Shown here piece by piece: positions 29,601-39,370 of a DNA stretch of 64,000 nt; position 1 is the stretch's first letter; the number at the start of each line of letters is the position of its first letter. Origin of the DNA: Halomonas colorata (GTDB lineage Bacteria; Pseudomonadota; Gammaproteobacteria; Pseudomonadales; Halomonadaceae). Below the pieces are notes generated by a model. The model did not search any database, had not been told where the DNA came from, and saw only the letters and a program-made list of their open reading frames with translations. A program made the translations under genes and the position numbers. The stretch lies in the NCBI RefSeq assembly GCF_014897985.1, contig NZ_JABUZA010000020.1, positions 1 to 64,000 of the forward strand, given 5' to 3'.

Positions 29601-30240
29601 CCTGGGTCAGCAGCTCGCCATCGGGGTCAATCAAGACAGCCTTGTCGCCGATCCACCAGTCAAATCCAAAAAGCTGCTTCTTTGCTTGACGCCCGGAAGC
29701 CTTCATCACGTGAGTGAGCGTGAAGTTTTGCCCTGAACGGTTGATCAGGCTGGTCTTGCCTGCATTCTCGACCCCCATCACCAAATACCAGGGCAGTCGA
29801 TAACGCCCTCTTGAGCCCGCCCCCAGGCTATCGATGATCTCGCTGAGCACCTGATTCAAGGATGCTTCCTGGCGCTCGACTTCGGCAAGAATGGGGTCTT
29901 CGCTGCGTGCTGCTTCGCTCTGCTGTTGGGTATCCACCTCCTTCAAACGACGTGCAAGACGAATCCCCCATATCACGGCAACGACCGCCACAAGCACAAC
30001 CGTTGCCAACCATCGATTGGTCAAAGAGGCTAACGGATAGTGATCACGAAATGACCACCCGGGACCAAACCACCAAATGGCAACGAGCAGTAACGCTGCC
30101 AGTAACAGCCATATCACCGAGGATGCTTTAGTTAATCCCTTTACCCGGTTACCGCGTGCCTTCGCTTGATTATGAGCACTTTGTGCCCGCGAAAAACCGG
30201 GCACCCAGCGGCTCAACCTGGATTTTATCGTTGTCCACAT
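26590..30240 (-). CDS. tssM: T6SS membrane-complex subunit TssM (IcmF/VasK)
   Basis: TssM forms, with TssL and TssJ, the trans-envelope channel that docks the T6SS baseplate. The 1216 residues show two N-terminal membrane helices (about 42-59 and 78-95), a cytoplasmic GTPase-like domain with Walker A GVENAGKT at 156-163, a third membrane helix near 485-503, and a large periplasmic part ending in the IcmF C-terminal domain that binds TssJ. Walker A is intact, which is not so in all TssM proteins. It follows tssA by 41 bases and overlaps the GNAT gene at its 3' end. Confidence 0.95.
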   Translation of the reverse strand: MWTTIKSRLSRWVPGFSRAQSAHNQAKARGNRVKGLTKASSVIWLLLAALLLVAIWWFGPGWSFRDHYPLASLTNRWLATVVLVAVVAVIWGIRLARRLKEVDTQQQSEAARSEDPILAEVERQEASLNQVLSEIIDSLGAGSRGRYRLPWYLVMGVENAGKTSLINRSGQNFTLTHVMKASGRQAKKQLFGFDWWIGDKAVLIDPDGELLTQGALEEGEPQALQSRLWDHFVDWLDRNRTQRPLDGVVLVLDLARLSHAQVTIRKAYAALLRSRLRELMERHGSRLPVYVTFSKMDLLHGFDDFFRRYSRAERKAPLGFTFSPESIDSAGQWEKEFLGAYDSMLERLNSLMPNMLAECRDREERESIFRFVRQLAGLRDVLFGFLNDILSSDQFSTAAIVRGTYFTSVYQQGVPEDPFVDAAARRYGMSDSVQPAHRAARNALYFTEELFEKVIYPEAGLAGDNAKVMRQRQKVRQACVFTCIAGSVLLIGGWSYFYQKNSAALASVEQRMESFIAAQPDTFQNDDPTGYEMLEPLNRLRDALQTFGDFRTHSPFLADMGLYQGHFVGGEIENAYLAMLEYQFLPAIMLGIVDDMNREAEGSNGKLALLRIVRMMSDASGRQPERVHDFMERRWQLLFPQQGTVQDDLLAHLDYALRYGDLEGRIAQGDRQAEIAMTPLRGSLNAAQEELSRQPMDERVYATMKTNSQRQNDALDLRHGVGSMFNTVFMARNDEPAYLQLPHFVTQNGFENGFLKQLDQATELALIDLWVLGQRDNINFSSADQRQLQDDLREHYTSDYHVSWRDALSNTFLVPLPDIRQAIVVADALAGSQRPLDRLLAEVEGNTSLYPELPADDEAAREALENSQRYQMAHAIEQPFRAINQLAQENGSSAVELSEIKQAIAELRDYLLDIEEAGDSGQAAFLQARDRLSLRGSDPIHNLQRIAENSPEPVASMLQSLADQSWQLIMARAISHLETLWLDAVVAPYQTQLAGRYPLVPNASSDVALNDFEDFFAPSGILDTFYQDNLKPFIEGAPEYLVDAQGNSLLRESVLVAVERAEKIQRAYFDRDGALDVEFALEPISLSPDKRRSVISVDGQLIEYTHSAASRVSMIWPNALRGGTDSRITLVPSQVNRSPRSISRDGAWAWFRLLDEAELSREDERNLEVRFTVDGGSMRYRLGTNGGQNPFSRSLVAGFQLPSALYAEQETYANDT

Positions 30241-30281
30241 GCGCCTTTAGTCCTCGTCCCTAGTGGTCATATTGGTTTACG

Positions 30282-31724
30282 TTATACGGTTAGCGATGAT
30301 TGCAGCCGAGACACCAGGCCTGGCTCCCACTGTTCAAGCGCCAGCGTGGTCACCGTGTCGTATAACGTTTGATAGTGCTGGTGTGCCAAGCTCTTCAAAC
30401 CGGCCTTTAGTAAAAGATCCGCGCTGGCAAGCCGCCAATACACCGCTTCACGCGGTGAGCTGGCGCTGGCAAGCCCTTGGTCAAGCTGCTTGAGCGCGGT
30501 GGCCAACCCTTCGCTATCCAGTGCTTCTAGCGCCGCCTGGTAGCTCTCCTGCCAGACATCGCCCTGGCCCGCGGGGGCTGCTGCGGGCGTCGCTGGCTGG
30601 TGTAACCAGCGCTGCGTTTCTTCCTCCACAAACGGCGTGCCATCGTTAAACGTCAGTTTTTCAATACCGGGTAAGCGGGAGACAAAACGGCGCGTCTCTT
30701 CACAGATGGCATCGGCACAGCGCGAATGCCCCAGGTGTTGAGCAAGTTCAGCACTCAGGCGATGTCCTTCAAGCCAGTAAGGGCTAACCGCCAGACTGTT
30801 CTCGATCCTTTGCCATAGCGCCAGATCTCCACCCCGCGACAAGCTATCGCGATACTCCGCGACACGATCCCCCGATACGGGCGCCAGCTCAGTACGCCCA
30901 CCGTTACGCGACATGGGCAGCGCCTGGATGACACCCCAGACGGCGTAGCGGCGGAGCCGGTAAACCAGTGGTTCACCAGGTGATTGCTCGGCCAAAAAAT
31001 CCGCCATTTTAAGAATCGCCTGCCGGTTAGCGCGCTCATTACCCGACTCCATGCGAACTTCAGGCAGTTTTGCTGTGGGGGCTGATGTCTCATTCGATGC
31101 CTGCTCTTCTGCAGATATCGAGGGCGTATCGCCAGCACTGGGCGAAGTATTCGTGGCGGACGTGCCTTTAGCCGGCTGCAGGCTTTCAATTTGCCGCTGC
31201 AACTCATCAAGCGCCTGATCTGGTAATGCTTTCTCCGTTACGGTTGCGCGCAACACCGTCAGCGCGTTGATGCAGTGCTGATATGTTTCTTCGTCGCCAA
31301 TACGCACACTGCTCGCCAGCTTGGCCGTACGTTGGGCAATTTGCTGGAACAGGCGAGGGCGCATCTTGGCGCCGCGCGGGCCTGTAAACGGGTAGGCAAC
31401 GTCCCACCATGCGGTCAAGCACTGGCTCAGCAGTTGCAGCGATAGCGTAAACCGTCGGGCATTGCCCTCTTGCTGAAAACAGTGCAATAGATGGCTTAAT
31501 ACCTTCGCGTCCTTGCCTTGCTGGCTTAGCATGTCGATAGCCAGCGTTTCGGCCGCTACCCAATCAACCTCGCCATGCTGGAGCGAACCAATTTTCATCA
31601 TTTCCGCTTCGAGCTTTAAAAAACTGCTGCTTTCTTCAACCGGCTCCCCTACCGCATGACCTTCGGCATTTTTCTCTAAAGGCGCCAGTAAAGGCGCAAG
31701 CTGCTCTGCATCGGTAATACGCAT
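30282..31724 (-). CDS. tssA: T6SS sheath-assembly cap protein TssA (VasJ type)
   Basis: TssA proteins prime and cap the growing tail sheath. The N-terminal ImpA_N region (about 45-150) carries the family segment CLTAWWDVAYPFTGPRGAKM. A proline- and threonine-rich linker (about 180-230) leads to a C-terminal helical domain with LLLKAGLKSLAHQHYQTLYD, as in VasJ. GTG-ATG-ATG stand in a row at the start; the ATG at 31724 has the best spacing to GAGG. It lies right after vasI, so they are coupled. Confidence 0.9.
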   Translation of the reverse strand: MRITDAEQLAPLLAPLEKNAEGHAVGEPVEESSSFLKLEAEMMKIGSLQHGEVDWVAAETLAIDMLSQQGKDAKVLSHLLHCFQQEGNARRFTLSLQLLSQCLTAWWDVAYPFTGPRGAKMRPRLFQQIAQRTAKLASSVRIGDEETYQHCINALTVLRATVTEKALPDQALDELQRQIESLQPAKGTSATNTSPSAGDTPSISAEEQASNETSAPTAKLPEVRMESGNERANRQAILKMADFLAEQSPGEPLVYRLRRYAVWGVIQALPMSRNGGRTELAPVSGDRVAEYRDSLSRGGDLALWQRIENSLAVSPYWLEGHRLSAELAQHLGHSRCADAICEETRRFVSRLPGIEKLTFNDGTPFVEEETQRWLHQPATPAAAPAGQGDVWQESYQAALEALDSEGLATALKQLDQGLASASSPREAVYWRLASADLLLKAGLKSLAHQHYQTLYDTVTTLALEQWEPGLVSRLQSSLTV

Positions 31725-31731
31725 CATCACC

Positions 31732-32385
31732 TCACCAGCCGCAGTTTTCGCGCAAGGGATCTATCATGTCGTTCAGCCCGGTGACATCAAAACGCAGCCC
31801 ATCCAGTGCGACGACATCGCTTTGCAAACGTAGATCGCTTGCATTCAAAAACTGCCTCAATGTTTCGATGGCGGGCAACCCCCGCCCACCACTAATCACA
31901 TGGCCATCGTTTCTGATCCGCCACTGCTGATTGATAGAGCGATTGCTGGATGAAAGCTGCACCTCTACGCGAGTACCTTCAATAGGCTCAGGAAGATGTA
32001 GCTGAAAGCGTGTGATCCATTTTTCACACGCAATCACCAAGGTCGGCCGAGGTGGAGTGGTGCCAAGCGCTGGCGCACTCATCAACACATCTTCACCCTG
32101 TTCACTGAACAGCAGGCCGGTATTTTCTTCTGTTCGCTGCGACTCTTGCCGTGCAATCGCATCCCACAAGGCAGGTAAAGCGCTTCCGTCGTTGTCGGGT
32201 TTCTCCGGGGCAAGAAAAATCTGGTCATAGCAACTCAACCGGTCCAAACGTGAGTTTTCCTGTGCACAGGTATGCGCGGCATCAAGCAGTGCCTGATCAT
32301 TCGCCGTGGCTTGCATAGTGGTGACAGAGCCTGCGCACAGTGCTATCAGCATGGCCAGGCCATGTTTTCGCAATATCATGTTCAT
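31732..32385 (-). CDS. T6SS-associated periplasmic protein VasI/TagO
   Basis: VasI/TagO-family proteins are accessory T6SS components with an N-terminal signal peptide (here about residues 1-28, ending near TMQATAND). The mature part starts with [24 protein letters not shown], a pattern of paired cysteines typical of this family, and ends with a second Cys region (LRENCGW). The start ATG at 32385 overlaps the vasH stop (ATGA), which is why I reject the longer frame from 32412. Its place between vasH and vasJ is exactly that in the Vibrio VAS cluster. Confidence 0.85.
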   Translation of the reverse strand: MNMILRKHGLAMLIALCAGSVTTMQATANDQALLDAAHTCAQENSRLDRLSCYDQIFLAPEKPDNDGSALPALWDAIARQESQRTEENTGLLFSEQGEDVLMSAPALGTTPPRPTLVIACEKWITRFQLHLPEPIEGTRVEVQLSSSNRSINQQWRIRNDGHVISGGRGLPAIETLRQFLNASDLRLQSDVVALDGLRFDVTGLNDMIDPLRENCGW

Positions 32386-33983
32386 TTTGTATCCAGTTCC
32401 AGCAGCCGACATTTATGCGCGAGCGTCCGTTTGGGTAGCCCTAAACTTTTGGCGACCTGGGTTCGGTTACCATCAAAATGTGCCAGTCGTTGGGAGATGA
32501 TGGCCGCTTCCACATCACGCAATGCCTCTTTCAAATCATCTACATTCTCCAGAAAGGAGAGTTTTTCCTGAGGTGCAAGAGGCATGGGTGACGATGAATC
32601 CGGCGCTTCGGCTTGGATCGTTGGCAACATGCCAACATCGATATCCGCACCGTCAGGCGTCATTGCGCAGGCATAATCCACCAGGTTCTTGAGTTCACGC
32701 ACATTGCCTGGATAGTCTCGGGCGTTGAGTACGCGCAACGCGCTTGGGGTAATCCCCATCTCGTGGCGTCCCTCTCTTGCACAAAAGTCCGCAATGAAGC
32801 ACTCGGCGAGCAAGGCGATATCGCCCTGTCTTTGTGAAAGTGGCGGCAGCGCTAACGGGAACTGCCCCAGGCGGTAGTAAAGATCCGCCCTGAATCGCTT
32901 TTCGCTAATATGCTCACGTAGCGGCTGGTGGGTGGCTGCCACTAGCCGCAGGTCAGCGTAACGCTCATTACTCGCGCCCAGCGGGCGATAGCAACCGCTT
33001 TCCAGCACACGCAACAGTTTGGCTTGCAGGGCTAGCGGCATATCGCCTATTTCGTCCAGAAACAGAGTGCCACCATCAGCCTGGCTGATAAGCCCTTCGC
33101 GCGCATGATCCGCGCCAGAAAACGCGCCTTTCTCATGGCCAAACAGTTCAGATTCCAATAGCGCCTCAGGAATCGCGGCACAGTTAATCGCCATGAAAGG
33201 GCCTTTGGAGCGCGCTGACAGCTGATGCAGCGCCCGCGCCACACAGTCTTTCCCGGTACCGGTTTCCCCTTCTAACAGCACTGCCAGATTGGTCTCCGCT
33301 GCACGAACCACTTTCCCGCGCAGCGCTTGCATAGCCGCGGATTGCCCCAATAGACCCTTGGCAAGCTGGTCTGCAAGCGCTTGGCGGCGCGCCCCATCAT
33401 TGAGTTTTTCGAGCGATGCTTTAAGCACTTGTGAGCGCTGTCGCTCACCCTGCTCTTGAGACAGGCGTTGCCATAGCTGACATACAAATGTTTCAAGCGC
33501 GCCCATTCCCGGATCATCAACGAGCGCTTCGAGCGTGCTGGCGTCCCCTGCCATCACTAACGCGCCCAGCCAGGTCTTGCGGCTATCCTGTCCGCGAAGC
33601 GGCCTCACCAGCAGGTGAAGCTGGGGATTCAGACACGCGATCTGTGCCTGAAAGTCAGGATGATCCAAGCGCGTCCGCGCATCCCTTACGCTAAGCAGTA
33701 ACGGCTTGCCACTGCGCACTACATGCGCGTAAGGGTGACGAAAATCGCTGCAGTCGAACTGGGCTTCACTGTCATCCAGACCGAGCCAGCGGCCGCTGCC
33801 CTCAAGATATAGACATGCTGACCACGCCATGCCTACCTGACGACGCAATAACTCTGAAACGCGCTCACGCAGCACAACCGAAGTTGAGCTTTCTACCAAG
33901 CGCAGTGCCAGTGGCATCGCCGCTAACTCACGATGCCATGGACGTTCACTAGGTGCCGTAGGAGCAGCTGCAATGGCCGTCAT
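32382..33983 (-). CDS. vasH: Sigma-54-dependent T6SS activator VasH
   Basis: VasH is a bacterial enhancer-binding protein that activates sigma-54 promoters, in Vibrio mainly those of hcp. The N-terminal 190 residues form a GAF-like sensing domain without an obvious receiver Asp. The AAA+ domain has Walker A GETGTGKD (about 239-246 from the ATG) and the sigma-54 contact loop GAFSGA (about 286-291), a Ser for Thr variant of GAFTGA. The C-terminus is a Fis-type helix-turn-helix ([18 protein letters not shown]). I use the ATG at 33983; a GTG at 33998 inside clpV is possible. Its likely targets are in the region 46470-46620. Confidence 0.92.
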   Translation of the reverse strand: MTAIAAAPTAPSERPWHRELAAMPLALRLVESSTSVVLRERVSELLRRQVGMAWSACLYLEGSGRWLGLDDSEAQFDCSDFRHPYAHVVRSGKPLLLSVRDARTRLDHPDFQAQIACLNPQLHLLVRPLRGQDSRKTWLGALVMAGDASTLEALVDDPGMGALETFVCQLWQRLSQEQGERQRSQVLKASLEKLNDGARRQALADQLAKGLLGQSAAMQALRGKVVRAAETNLAVLLEGETGTGKDCVARALHQLSARSKGPFMAINCAAIPEALLESELFGHEKGAFSGADHAREGLISQADGGTLFLDEIGDMPLALQAKLLRVLESGCYRPLGASNERYADLRLVAATHQPLREHISEKRFRADLYYRLGQFPLALPPLSQRQGDIALLAECFIADFCAREGRHEMGITPSALRVLNARDYPGNVRELKNLVDYACAMTPDGADIDVGMLPTIQAEAPDSSSPMPLAPQEKLSFLENVDDLKEALRDVEAAIISQRLAHFDGNRTQVAKSLGLPKRTLAHKCRLLELDTK

Positions 33984-33987
33984 CGCG

Positions 33988-36630
33988 TTATGCCACACTG
34001 GCGGTAAAAGTGCCGTGCTCGCTGTCTACACCCAGCTCCACACGCGTTACCGATTCTCGACGTGCCATACGCTCCAGCAGCGCGCGTGAAAGCGGCGGCA
34101 GCAACTCACCGTCAATGACCGACTCCAGCATACGCGCGCCGTTTTCGCTGCGCGTTGCTCGGCGGCATATGGCGTCCGTCAAAGCGTCATCCATCACCAC
34201 CTGCGCCTGACGATGTTGCACCTCAATACGTTTCACCAACGTAGCCAGCTTGGCGCCCACAATGTCACGCAAGGTATCGTCTGCCAGGGGCAAGTAAGGC
34301 ACTACTTCCATGCGTGCCAACAACGCGGGTTTGAAGAAATCGGCAAGAACGGGATAAAGCGCGTCATCCAGTGCCGCCGCGTTATCAGCGTGCGTTACGA
34401 TCGCTTCGTACCCCAGGTTGGAAGTGAGGAAAAACAGCACATTCTTGCAATCGATAATGCGCCCTTCCCCATCGGCCAGCTCGCCTTTATCAAACGCCTG
34501 ATAGAAGAGGTTCAAGACATCAGGATGTGCTTTTTCCACCTCATCCAGCAGCACCACCGAATAAGGACGCTGGCGCATGGCTTCGGTTAGCAGACCGCCC
34601 TCACCAAATCCGACATAGCCGGGAGGAGAGCCAATCAACCGGGAAACCGTGTGCTTCTCCTGATACTCGGACATGTTGATCGTGGTCAGGAACTGACGTC
34701 CGCCGTAAAGCTGCTCGGCGATCTGTACCACGGTCTCTGTCTTGCCCACGCCGCTGGGACCGACCAGCAGGAAAGCACCTAACGGGCGCCCCGGGCGGCG
34801 CAGATCCGCACGTGCTGTCAGCAGGTGGCGATGCACCCGCTCGATCGCGATGTCCTGGCCTTTGATCAGTCCCCCCAAGTGGCTCGGCAGCTCCGTGAGT
34901 CGGGTCAGCTCGTCACTGGTCATGCGTTCCACAGGCACGCCCGTCCAATCACCAATTACCTGGGCAATCTGTGCCTCTTCAACGCTTGGGTTTACCAGCG
35001 CATGCGTCTGCTGCAGGCGCGTCAACTGCTGCTCCCGCTCGGCAAGCTCGGTGTGTAGCTGCTCAGGCGTGCAAAATTCAGCGGGATGATCGTCACCCTG
35101 GGCACGTTCGTCTGAGTTATCCAAGAGCTGACGGTGCAGCGTGACAATGGCGTCAACGCATTCACGCTGCTCCTGCCAGGCGGCTTCAAGCGTCGCGAGT
35201 TCTTCTTCCAGCGTGACCAAGCGCTCGTTGAGCGTTTGACCTACCGAGGCGTCTGGCTCTCGTCCCAGCAGCCTTTCACGGGCTAACTGGTCGCGCTCGC
35301 GCAGAGCGGCGGTGTGTTCACTTTTCAGGTGGCTTAGCTTGCGTGGCGGCGTATCCAGCGCTTGCGCCAACCGCGTACATGCCGTATCCAGCACATCGAT
35401 GGCTTTATCGGGAAGTTGGCGCCCCGCCAGGTAGCGGGCAGAAAGAGACGCCGCGGCGCGCAGCCCACTATCCCCGATCAGCACGCCGTGGGCGCGCTCA
35501 TAGACATCTCGCAGCCCGCGCAGGATTACCAGCGCTTGCTCTACGCTGGGCTCAGAAAGCGCCACAGGCTGAAAGCGTCGTGAAAGCGCCGGATCTTTCT
35601 CGAAGTACTTCTTGTACTCGCGCCAAGTAGTCGCGGCAATAGTGCGCAGTTCACCGCGTGCCAGCGCTGGTTTCAGCAAATTAGCGGCGTCACCTCCGCC
35701 CTCCTGGTTGCCCGCGCCAATCAGTGTGTGCGCTTCATCAATAAACAGCAGCGTGGGCCGAGGCGCGTTCTTGACTTCATCGATCACCGCTTTAAGGCGT
35801 TTTTCAAACTCGCCCTTCACCGCGGCGCCAGCCTGTAACGCACCCAGATCAAGCGTTAAAAGTTCGACCCCCTTGAGCGCTGCTGGCACTTGACCCGCCA
35901 CGATTCTGGAGGCTAGTCCTTCAACCACCGCGCTTTTTCCCACACCGGCATCACCAATCACGATAGGGTTGTTCTTGCGCCGGCGGCCCAGGATGTCGAG
36001 CATTTGGTCAATTTCTGGATCACGCCCCAGTACCGGGTCCAGTTCGCCGCTACGCGCCTGCTCGGTCAGTGAGGTAGCAAAGCGCGCCAGCGCGCTGTCG
36101 CTTTCGCGTGATACGTTGTGGGCAGCCCCTGATTTTTCACTCTGTTCATGTACTGCTTCCGCTGAATCTGCCGTTAGCGTTTCAAACCGCCGGCGTAGAT
36201 CCTCGCGATTGATATCGGCCAGCAATCGGCTGGTAGCACTGCTCAAATAACGTTCCACATTGTGCAGGAGTGCGATAAAGATCACCCCGCTACGCAGCTC
36301 AGCGTGCTGGTATTCGGTGGAAGCCAGCAGCCAAGCGTCCTGCAGCAACTCAACCAGAAGCGGTGAAAAACTTGGTGTTACCACGTCGAAGTCGCGGGGA
36401 GGCCGGGTCTCTTCGCCAAGTTGGGCACGCAGATTGGCAACGTCAATATCGAAGTGATTGCATAAACTACGCACATCGCAAAGCGGCTGGTCGCTTAGCG
36501 CCTGCAATAGATGGGCGGCCGTCACTTCAGGGGATTGTTGCTGGGCACACAGCACGGCCGCCTGTTCAAGTCCTTGACGGGCGATAACACTAAGACGACC
36601 AATCAATGCCGAAAGCTCTACCCTGAGCAT
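33988..36630 (-). CDS. clpV: T6SS sheath-disassembly ATPase ClpV (TssH)
   Basis: ClpV is a Hsp100 AAA+ ATPase that unfolds contracted TssB-TssC sheaths for reuse. The 880 residues have an N-terminal Clp_N-like domain (1-160) that binds TssC, a first AAA+ module with Walker A GDAGVGKS at 226-233, a short middle domain (about 430-530) and a second AAA+ module with GPSGVGKT near 632. It differs from the housekeeping ClpB at 4918-7515 in its N-domain and its place inside the T6SS operon. It is eight bases from tssL and a few bases from vasH. Confidence 0.95.
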   Translation of the reverse strand: MLRVELSALIGRLSVIARQGLEQAAVLCAQQQSPEVTAAHLLQALSDQPLCDVRSLCNHFDIDVANLRAQLGEETRPPRDFDVVTPSFSPLLVELLQDAWLLASTEYQHAELRSGVIFIALLHNVERYLSSATSRLLADINREDLRRRFETLTADSAEAVHEQSEKSGAAHNVSRESDSALARFATSLTEQARSGELDPVLGRDPEIDQMLDILGRRRKNNPIVIGDAGVGKSAVVEGLASRIVAGQVPAALKGVELLTLDLGALQAGAAVKGEFEKRLKAVIDEVKNAPRPTLLFIDEAHTLIGAGNQEGGGDAANLLKPALARGELRTIAATTWREYKKYFEKDPALSRRFQPVALSEPSVEQALVILRGLRDVYERAHGVLIGDSGLRAAASLSARYLAGRQLPDKAIDVLDTACTRLAQALDTPPRKLSHLKSEHTAALRERDQLARERLLGREPDASVGQTLNERLVTLEEELATLEAAWQEQRECVDAIVTLHRQLLDNSDERAQGDDHPAEFCTPEQLHTELAEREQQLTRLQQTHALVNPSVEEAQIAQVIGDWTGVPVERMTSDELTRLTELPSHLGGLIKGQDIAIERVHRHLLTARADLRRPGRPLGAFLLVGPSGVGKTETVVQIAEQLYGGRQFLTTINMSEYQEKHTVSRLIGSPPGYVGFGEGGLLTEAMRQRPYSVVLLDEVEKAHPDVLNLFYQAFDKGELADGEGRIIDCKNVLFFLTSNLGYEAIVTHADNAAALDDALYPVLADFFKPALLARMEVVPYLPLADDTLRDIVGAKLATLVKRIEVQHRQAQVVMDDALTDAICRRATRSENGARMLESVIDGELLPPLSRALLERMARRESVTRVELGVDSEHGTFTASVA

Positions 36631-36638
36631 AATGCCTC

Positions 36639-37493
36639 CTAACGATGAAGTTGATTAAGTAGGGATGTTACGTGCTCGGCCTGCTGATCAAGCGCCCATG
36701 AAAAGCCTAAATAAATCAGTGTCATGCTCACGAAAAAAACAGCAAATATGGCCCAGCTGGGCATCCCCTGACTGGCACGCTGGTGGTGCGTATGGACGAC
36801 ATTGCTCAGCGGTGTGGTGAGGATTTCATCTGGCTGAGGACTCAAGCCCGCAAGCTGATCACCCAGCGCGCGGACAATCCTTTCGTATTCCTCGCGGCCA
36901 TCGGACATGACCCGATAGCGCCCCTCGAACCCCAGGCATAGGCAAAGATAGATAAATGCCAGCATGTCGAGGTAACGCTCGGGCTCCTGCTGCAAGCGAG
37001 CAAGAATCGAGAACACCTTTTCACCGCCCCATGTCTCGTTATGAAAACGTGTCAGCAACGAATGCTCGGCCCACTTGCTTTGCCGCCCCCAGGACATTCC
37101 CATCACAGCTTCATCAACAAACGAGCAGAGCACGTAGCGATAGGCCAGCAGGGTGGGTCGGTCATATCCCTGCTCTGTCAGCTCGATTTCAATGGAAGTG
37201 ACCTCATCGACCACTTGTCGATACAGGCGGTCTATATCACCGGCACTGTCCAACTGTCTTACCCGTACCACCATGCCCAGCAGGCTGCTCGCGGCATCAA
37301 TCATTGGATTGATATTGTGGCCACGCAGGCGAAACCAGTAGTCCTCATCGGCATTCAAGTGATCGGCGTGCTTGTGTATCAATACATCCAGGCTGCTGTC
37401 CTGGATGAGATCCTCGTGCCGCACAGGATCTTTACGATCAGCAACACCCACGGCACCACCATTCCCTGCCGAATCTGTTGTTAAGTGCTGCAT
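36639..37493 (-). CDS. tssL: T6SS membrane-complex subunit TssL (DotU/VasF)
   Basis: TssL is a C-tail-anchored inner-membrane protein whose cytoplasmic hook domain contacts TssM and the baseplate. The 284 residues show a DotU domain (about 60-230, with YRYVLCSFVDEAVM and FHNETWGGEKVFSIL) and one C-terminal membrane helix (about 253-272). No OmpA-like peptidoglycan-binding extension follows, so any cell-wall anchoring must come from elsewhere. Its stop is eight bases from clpV. Confidence 0.94.
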   Translation of the reverse strand: MQHLTTDSAGNGGAVGVADRKDPVRHEDLIQDSSLDVLIHKHADHLNADEDYWFRLRGHNINPMIDAASSLLGMVVRVRQLDSAGDIDRLYRQVVDEVTSIEIELTEQGYDRPTLLAYRYVLCSFVDEAVMGMSWGRQSKWAEHSLLTRFHNETWGGEKVFSILARLQQEPERYLDMLAFIYLCLCLGFEGRYRVMSDGREEYERIVRALGDQLAGLSPQPDEILTTPLSNVVHTHHQRASQGMPSWAIFAVFFVSMTLIYLGFSWALDQQAEHVTSLLNQLHR

Positions 37494-37496
37494 GTG

Positions 37497-38831
37497 TTAG
37501 CTCCTAATGGCCCAAAATTGCATCTCCAGCCCAGGGAATTCGCCCGCCACGTGGAAGGCAAAACCACTGGCCCCGACCAGCATCGACCACGCTTCACTTT
37601 GGCGATCCAATTTGAAGTAGGTGTAACCGGCGTGATAAGGCAGCTCGCGTGGCGCCACCGGCAGCGCTTCAAGCGGCACGCCCGGCAACTGCAGGCTGAT
37701 CAGATCGCGAATCCGCTCGACACTGGCAATCTTGGTCTGTTGTAAAAAGAGCTTACGCAGGCGCTCATTGGGCATATCGGCACGTACCGCTAGAATGAAC
37801 TCAGCGCTTTCAATCAGCGTGGTGTCGTTAAGCGATGCCACCAGCAGGCCAAAACGACGTGTCTGCAGCTGAATAGCAATCGCACGCGGCTCGAGTACGG
37901 TCGAAAGCGCCTGGCGAAGCATGGTCATCAAGGGACGAAACGCCCGATCTGGAAGGTCATGATCGTAAGCAGGACACTCAGGCGGTAAGCGGGACTCGTC
38001 AGTAAAGGTCACCAACTCACAGGCAACCTCATGCATGGTGTCGTAGAGGCGTTCAGGATGCAGGTGCCCCAAGCGAGCCAGATGCTGGAAGCGCGGCTGA
38101 GCCCTATTTAATAGCTGCAGCAGCATGAAGTCAGAGACATCGGCAACGCCCGCCTGCTGCGGCGTTGATAGGAGCTGTGCAATATTTCGCGCCCGCTCAC
38201 GCATCAGGCCGGCCATTTCGCCCACAAAACGCAGCAGCCCAGGAGCCGCCTGAACACTCATCAGCGTGGGCAGAAAATGCTCATCGAGTACCAGGCTGCC
38301 ATCTGGACGACGCTCGATAATGCGGGCAACAGCCAAGCAGGCGTAGCCACTTCTATCGTCGTTTTCCAGCATCAGGCGAGGCGCGACCTTCGCGACCTCC
38401 AGATCAGCTATAACACCTTCTTGCGAATGCAGGTCGCGCACACTTTGAGCAGCGAGCCGGTAACGAGCAGGCAGCTCATCGTCCGGCCAGCGGACCTCAC
38501 CCACGCCGTCGGTCGACAAGGGTATACCCAGGTAAACCACCTGATTGGCAAGGCCCGCGTCATGTATTTGCAAAGGCGTAGGTTCAAGGTCGTCCTCAGG
38601 AAAGCGGAAAGCCACACCGTCCGGCGTCACGCCACTGGCACGACCAATGGCGACTCTACCAAAACTCAAGAACTCCCGATTAAGCTCAAGCGATAAAAAC
38701 CCATAGAGGTAATTACTGACGCCTTTTAACCGAGCATCAATCAATCCTTCCATGCTGCGCTGCTGCTGCTGGAAGTGCTGAGGCTTGATAAACAGCCCCT
38801 CGCTCCATACCACGCGGTTACGGCTGGCCAT
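37497..38831 (-). CDS. tssK: T6SS baseplate subunit TssK (VasE)
   Basis: TssK trimers link the baseplate wedges to the membrane complex. The N-terminal signature VVWSEGLFIKPQHFQQQQR is strongly conserved in the family, and the rest of the 444 residues fit the phage receptor-binding-like shoulder and neck domains. The start ATG at 38831 overlaps the tssJ stop (TGATG) and has AAGGAGG just upstream. Confidence 0.95.
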   Translation of the reverse strand: MASRNRVVWSEGLFIKPQHFQQQQRSMEGLIDARLKGVSNYLYGFLSLELNREFLSFGRVAIGRASGVTPDGVAFRFPEDDLEPTPLQIHDAGLANQVVYLGIPLSTDGVGEVRWPDDELPARYRLAAQSVRDLHSQEGVIADLEVAKVAPRLMLENDDRSGYACLAVARIIERRPDGSLVLDEHFLPTLMSVQAAPGLLRFVGEMAGLMRERARNIAQLLSTPQQAGVADVSDFMLLQLLNRAQPRFQHLARLGHLHPERLYDTMHEVACELVTFTDESRLPPECPAYDHDLPDRAFRPLMTMLRQALSTVLEPRAIAIQLQTRRFGLLVASLNDTTLIESAEFILAVRADMPNERLRKLFLQQTKIASVERIRDLISLQLPGVPLEALPVAPRELPYHAGYTYFKLDRQSEAWSMLVGASGFAFHVAGEFPGLEMQFWAIRS

Positions 38832-39370
38832 CACTCCTCCTTCCTTAGTTCCACTTCGCTATCGCGTAAATGCACCAGCAAATGATAGTGCTCTCCACTG
38901 CTGGTTATTTTTACGACCTTTTTCCATTCAGCTTCATTAGGCGATGCATAAAAGGCTATCAACCCGATATAGCGTGTCTCTTCGTCAACCTCGAAAGGCT
39001 CATAGAACTTCCACTGCCCGGGGAGCAAGGTAAAATCGTCGTGGGTCAGATAATTGGTACCCAAGGCCTTTTCCAGATCGTCGCTAAGCTGACCTAAATC
39101 TGCGGCCATCAGCATGGAATCATCTTTTAATTGAAGTACTTGAAAGCGCAGCGGCGTTCCCTCTCCTTCAATATTAGGATTGACGTTGGGCTCAGCCACC
39201 ATGCTAAGGTCGACCAATGTAGGCCGCTCCTCTGGGTAGCCAACAGGTGTTGAGGGATCCTTAAATATCTCCCAGGTTTTACCCGCCGCTTCGCGTGTGG
39301 AGGCGCATCCGCCAAGCATTATTAATATGAACAGCAAAGCCGCTATGCGAAGCGCGTTGGCTGCGTTCAT
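38831..39370 (-). CDS. tssJ: T6SS outer-membrane lipoprotein TssJ (VasD)
   Basis: TssJ is the outer-membrane lipoprotein that holds the periplasmic end of TssM. A lipoprotein signal peptide ends in LGGCAS (Cys about residue 22). The mature domain has the transthyretin-like TssJ features, including a segment near NVNPNIEGEGTPLRFQVLQL and the exposed-loop region that contacts TssM. The 179-residue length is usual. Its ATG overlaps the stop of the FHA gene (ATGA). Confidence 0.92.
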   Translation of the reverse strand: MNAANALRIAALLFILIMLGGCASTREAAGKTWEIFKDPSTPVGYPEERPTLVDLSMVAEPNVNPNIEGEGTPLRFQVLQLKDDSMLMAADLGQLSDDLEKALGTNYLTHDDFTLLPGQWKFYEPFEVDEETRYIGLIAFYASPNEAEWKKVVKITSSGEHYHLLVHLRDSEVELRKEE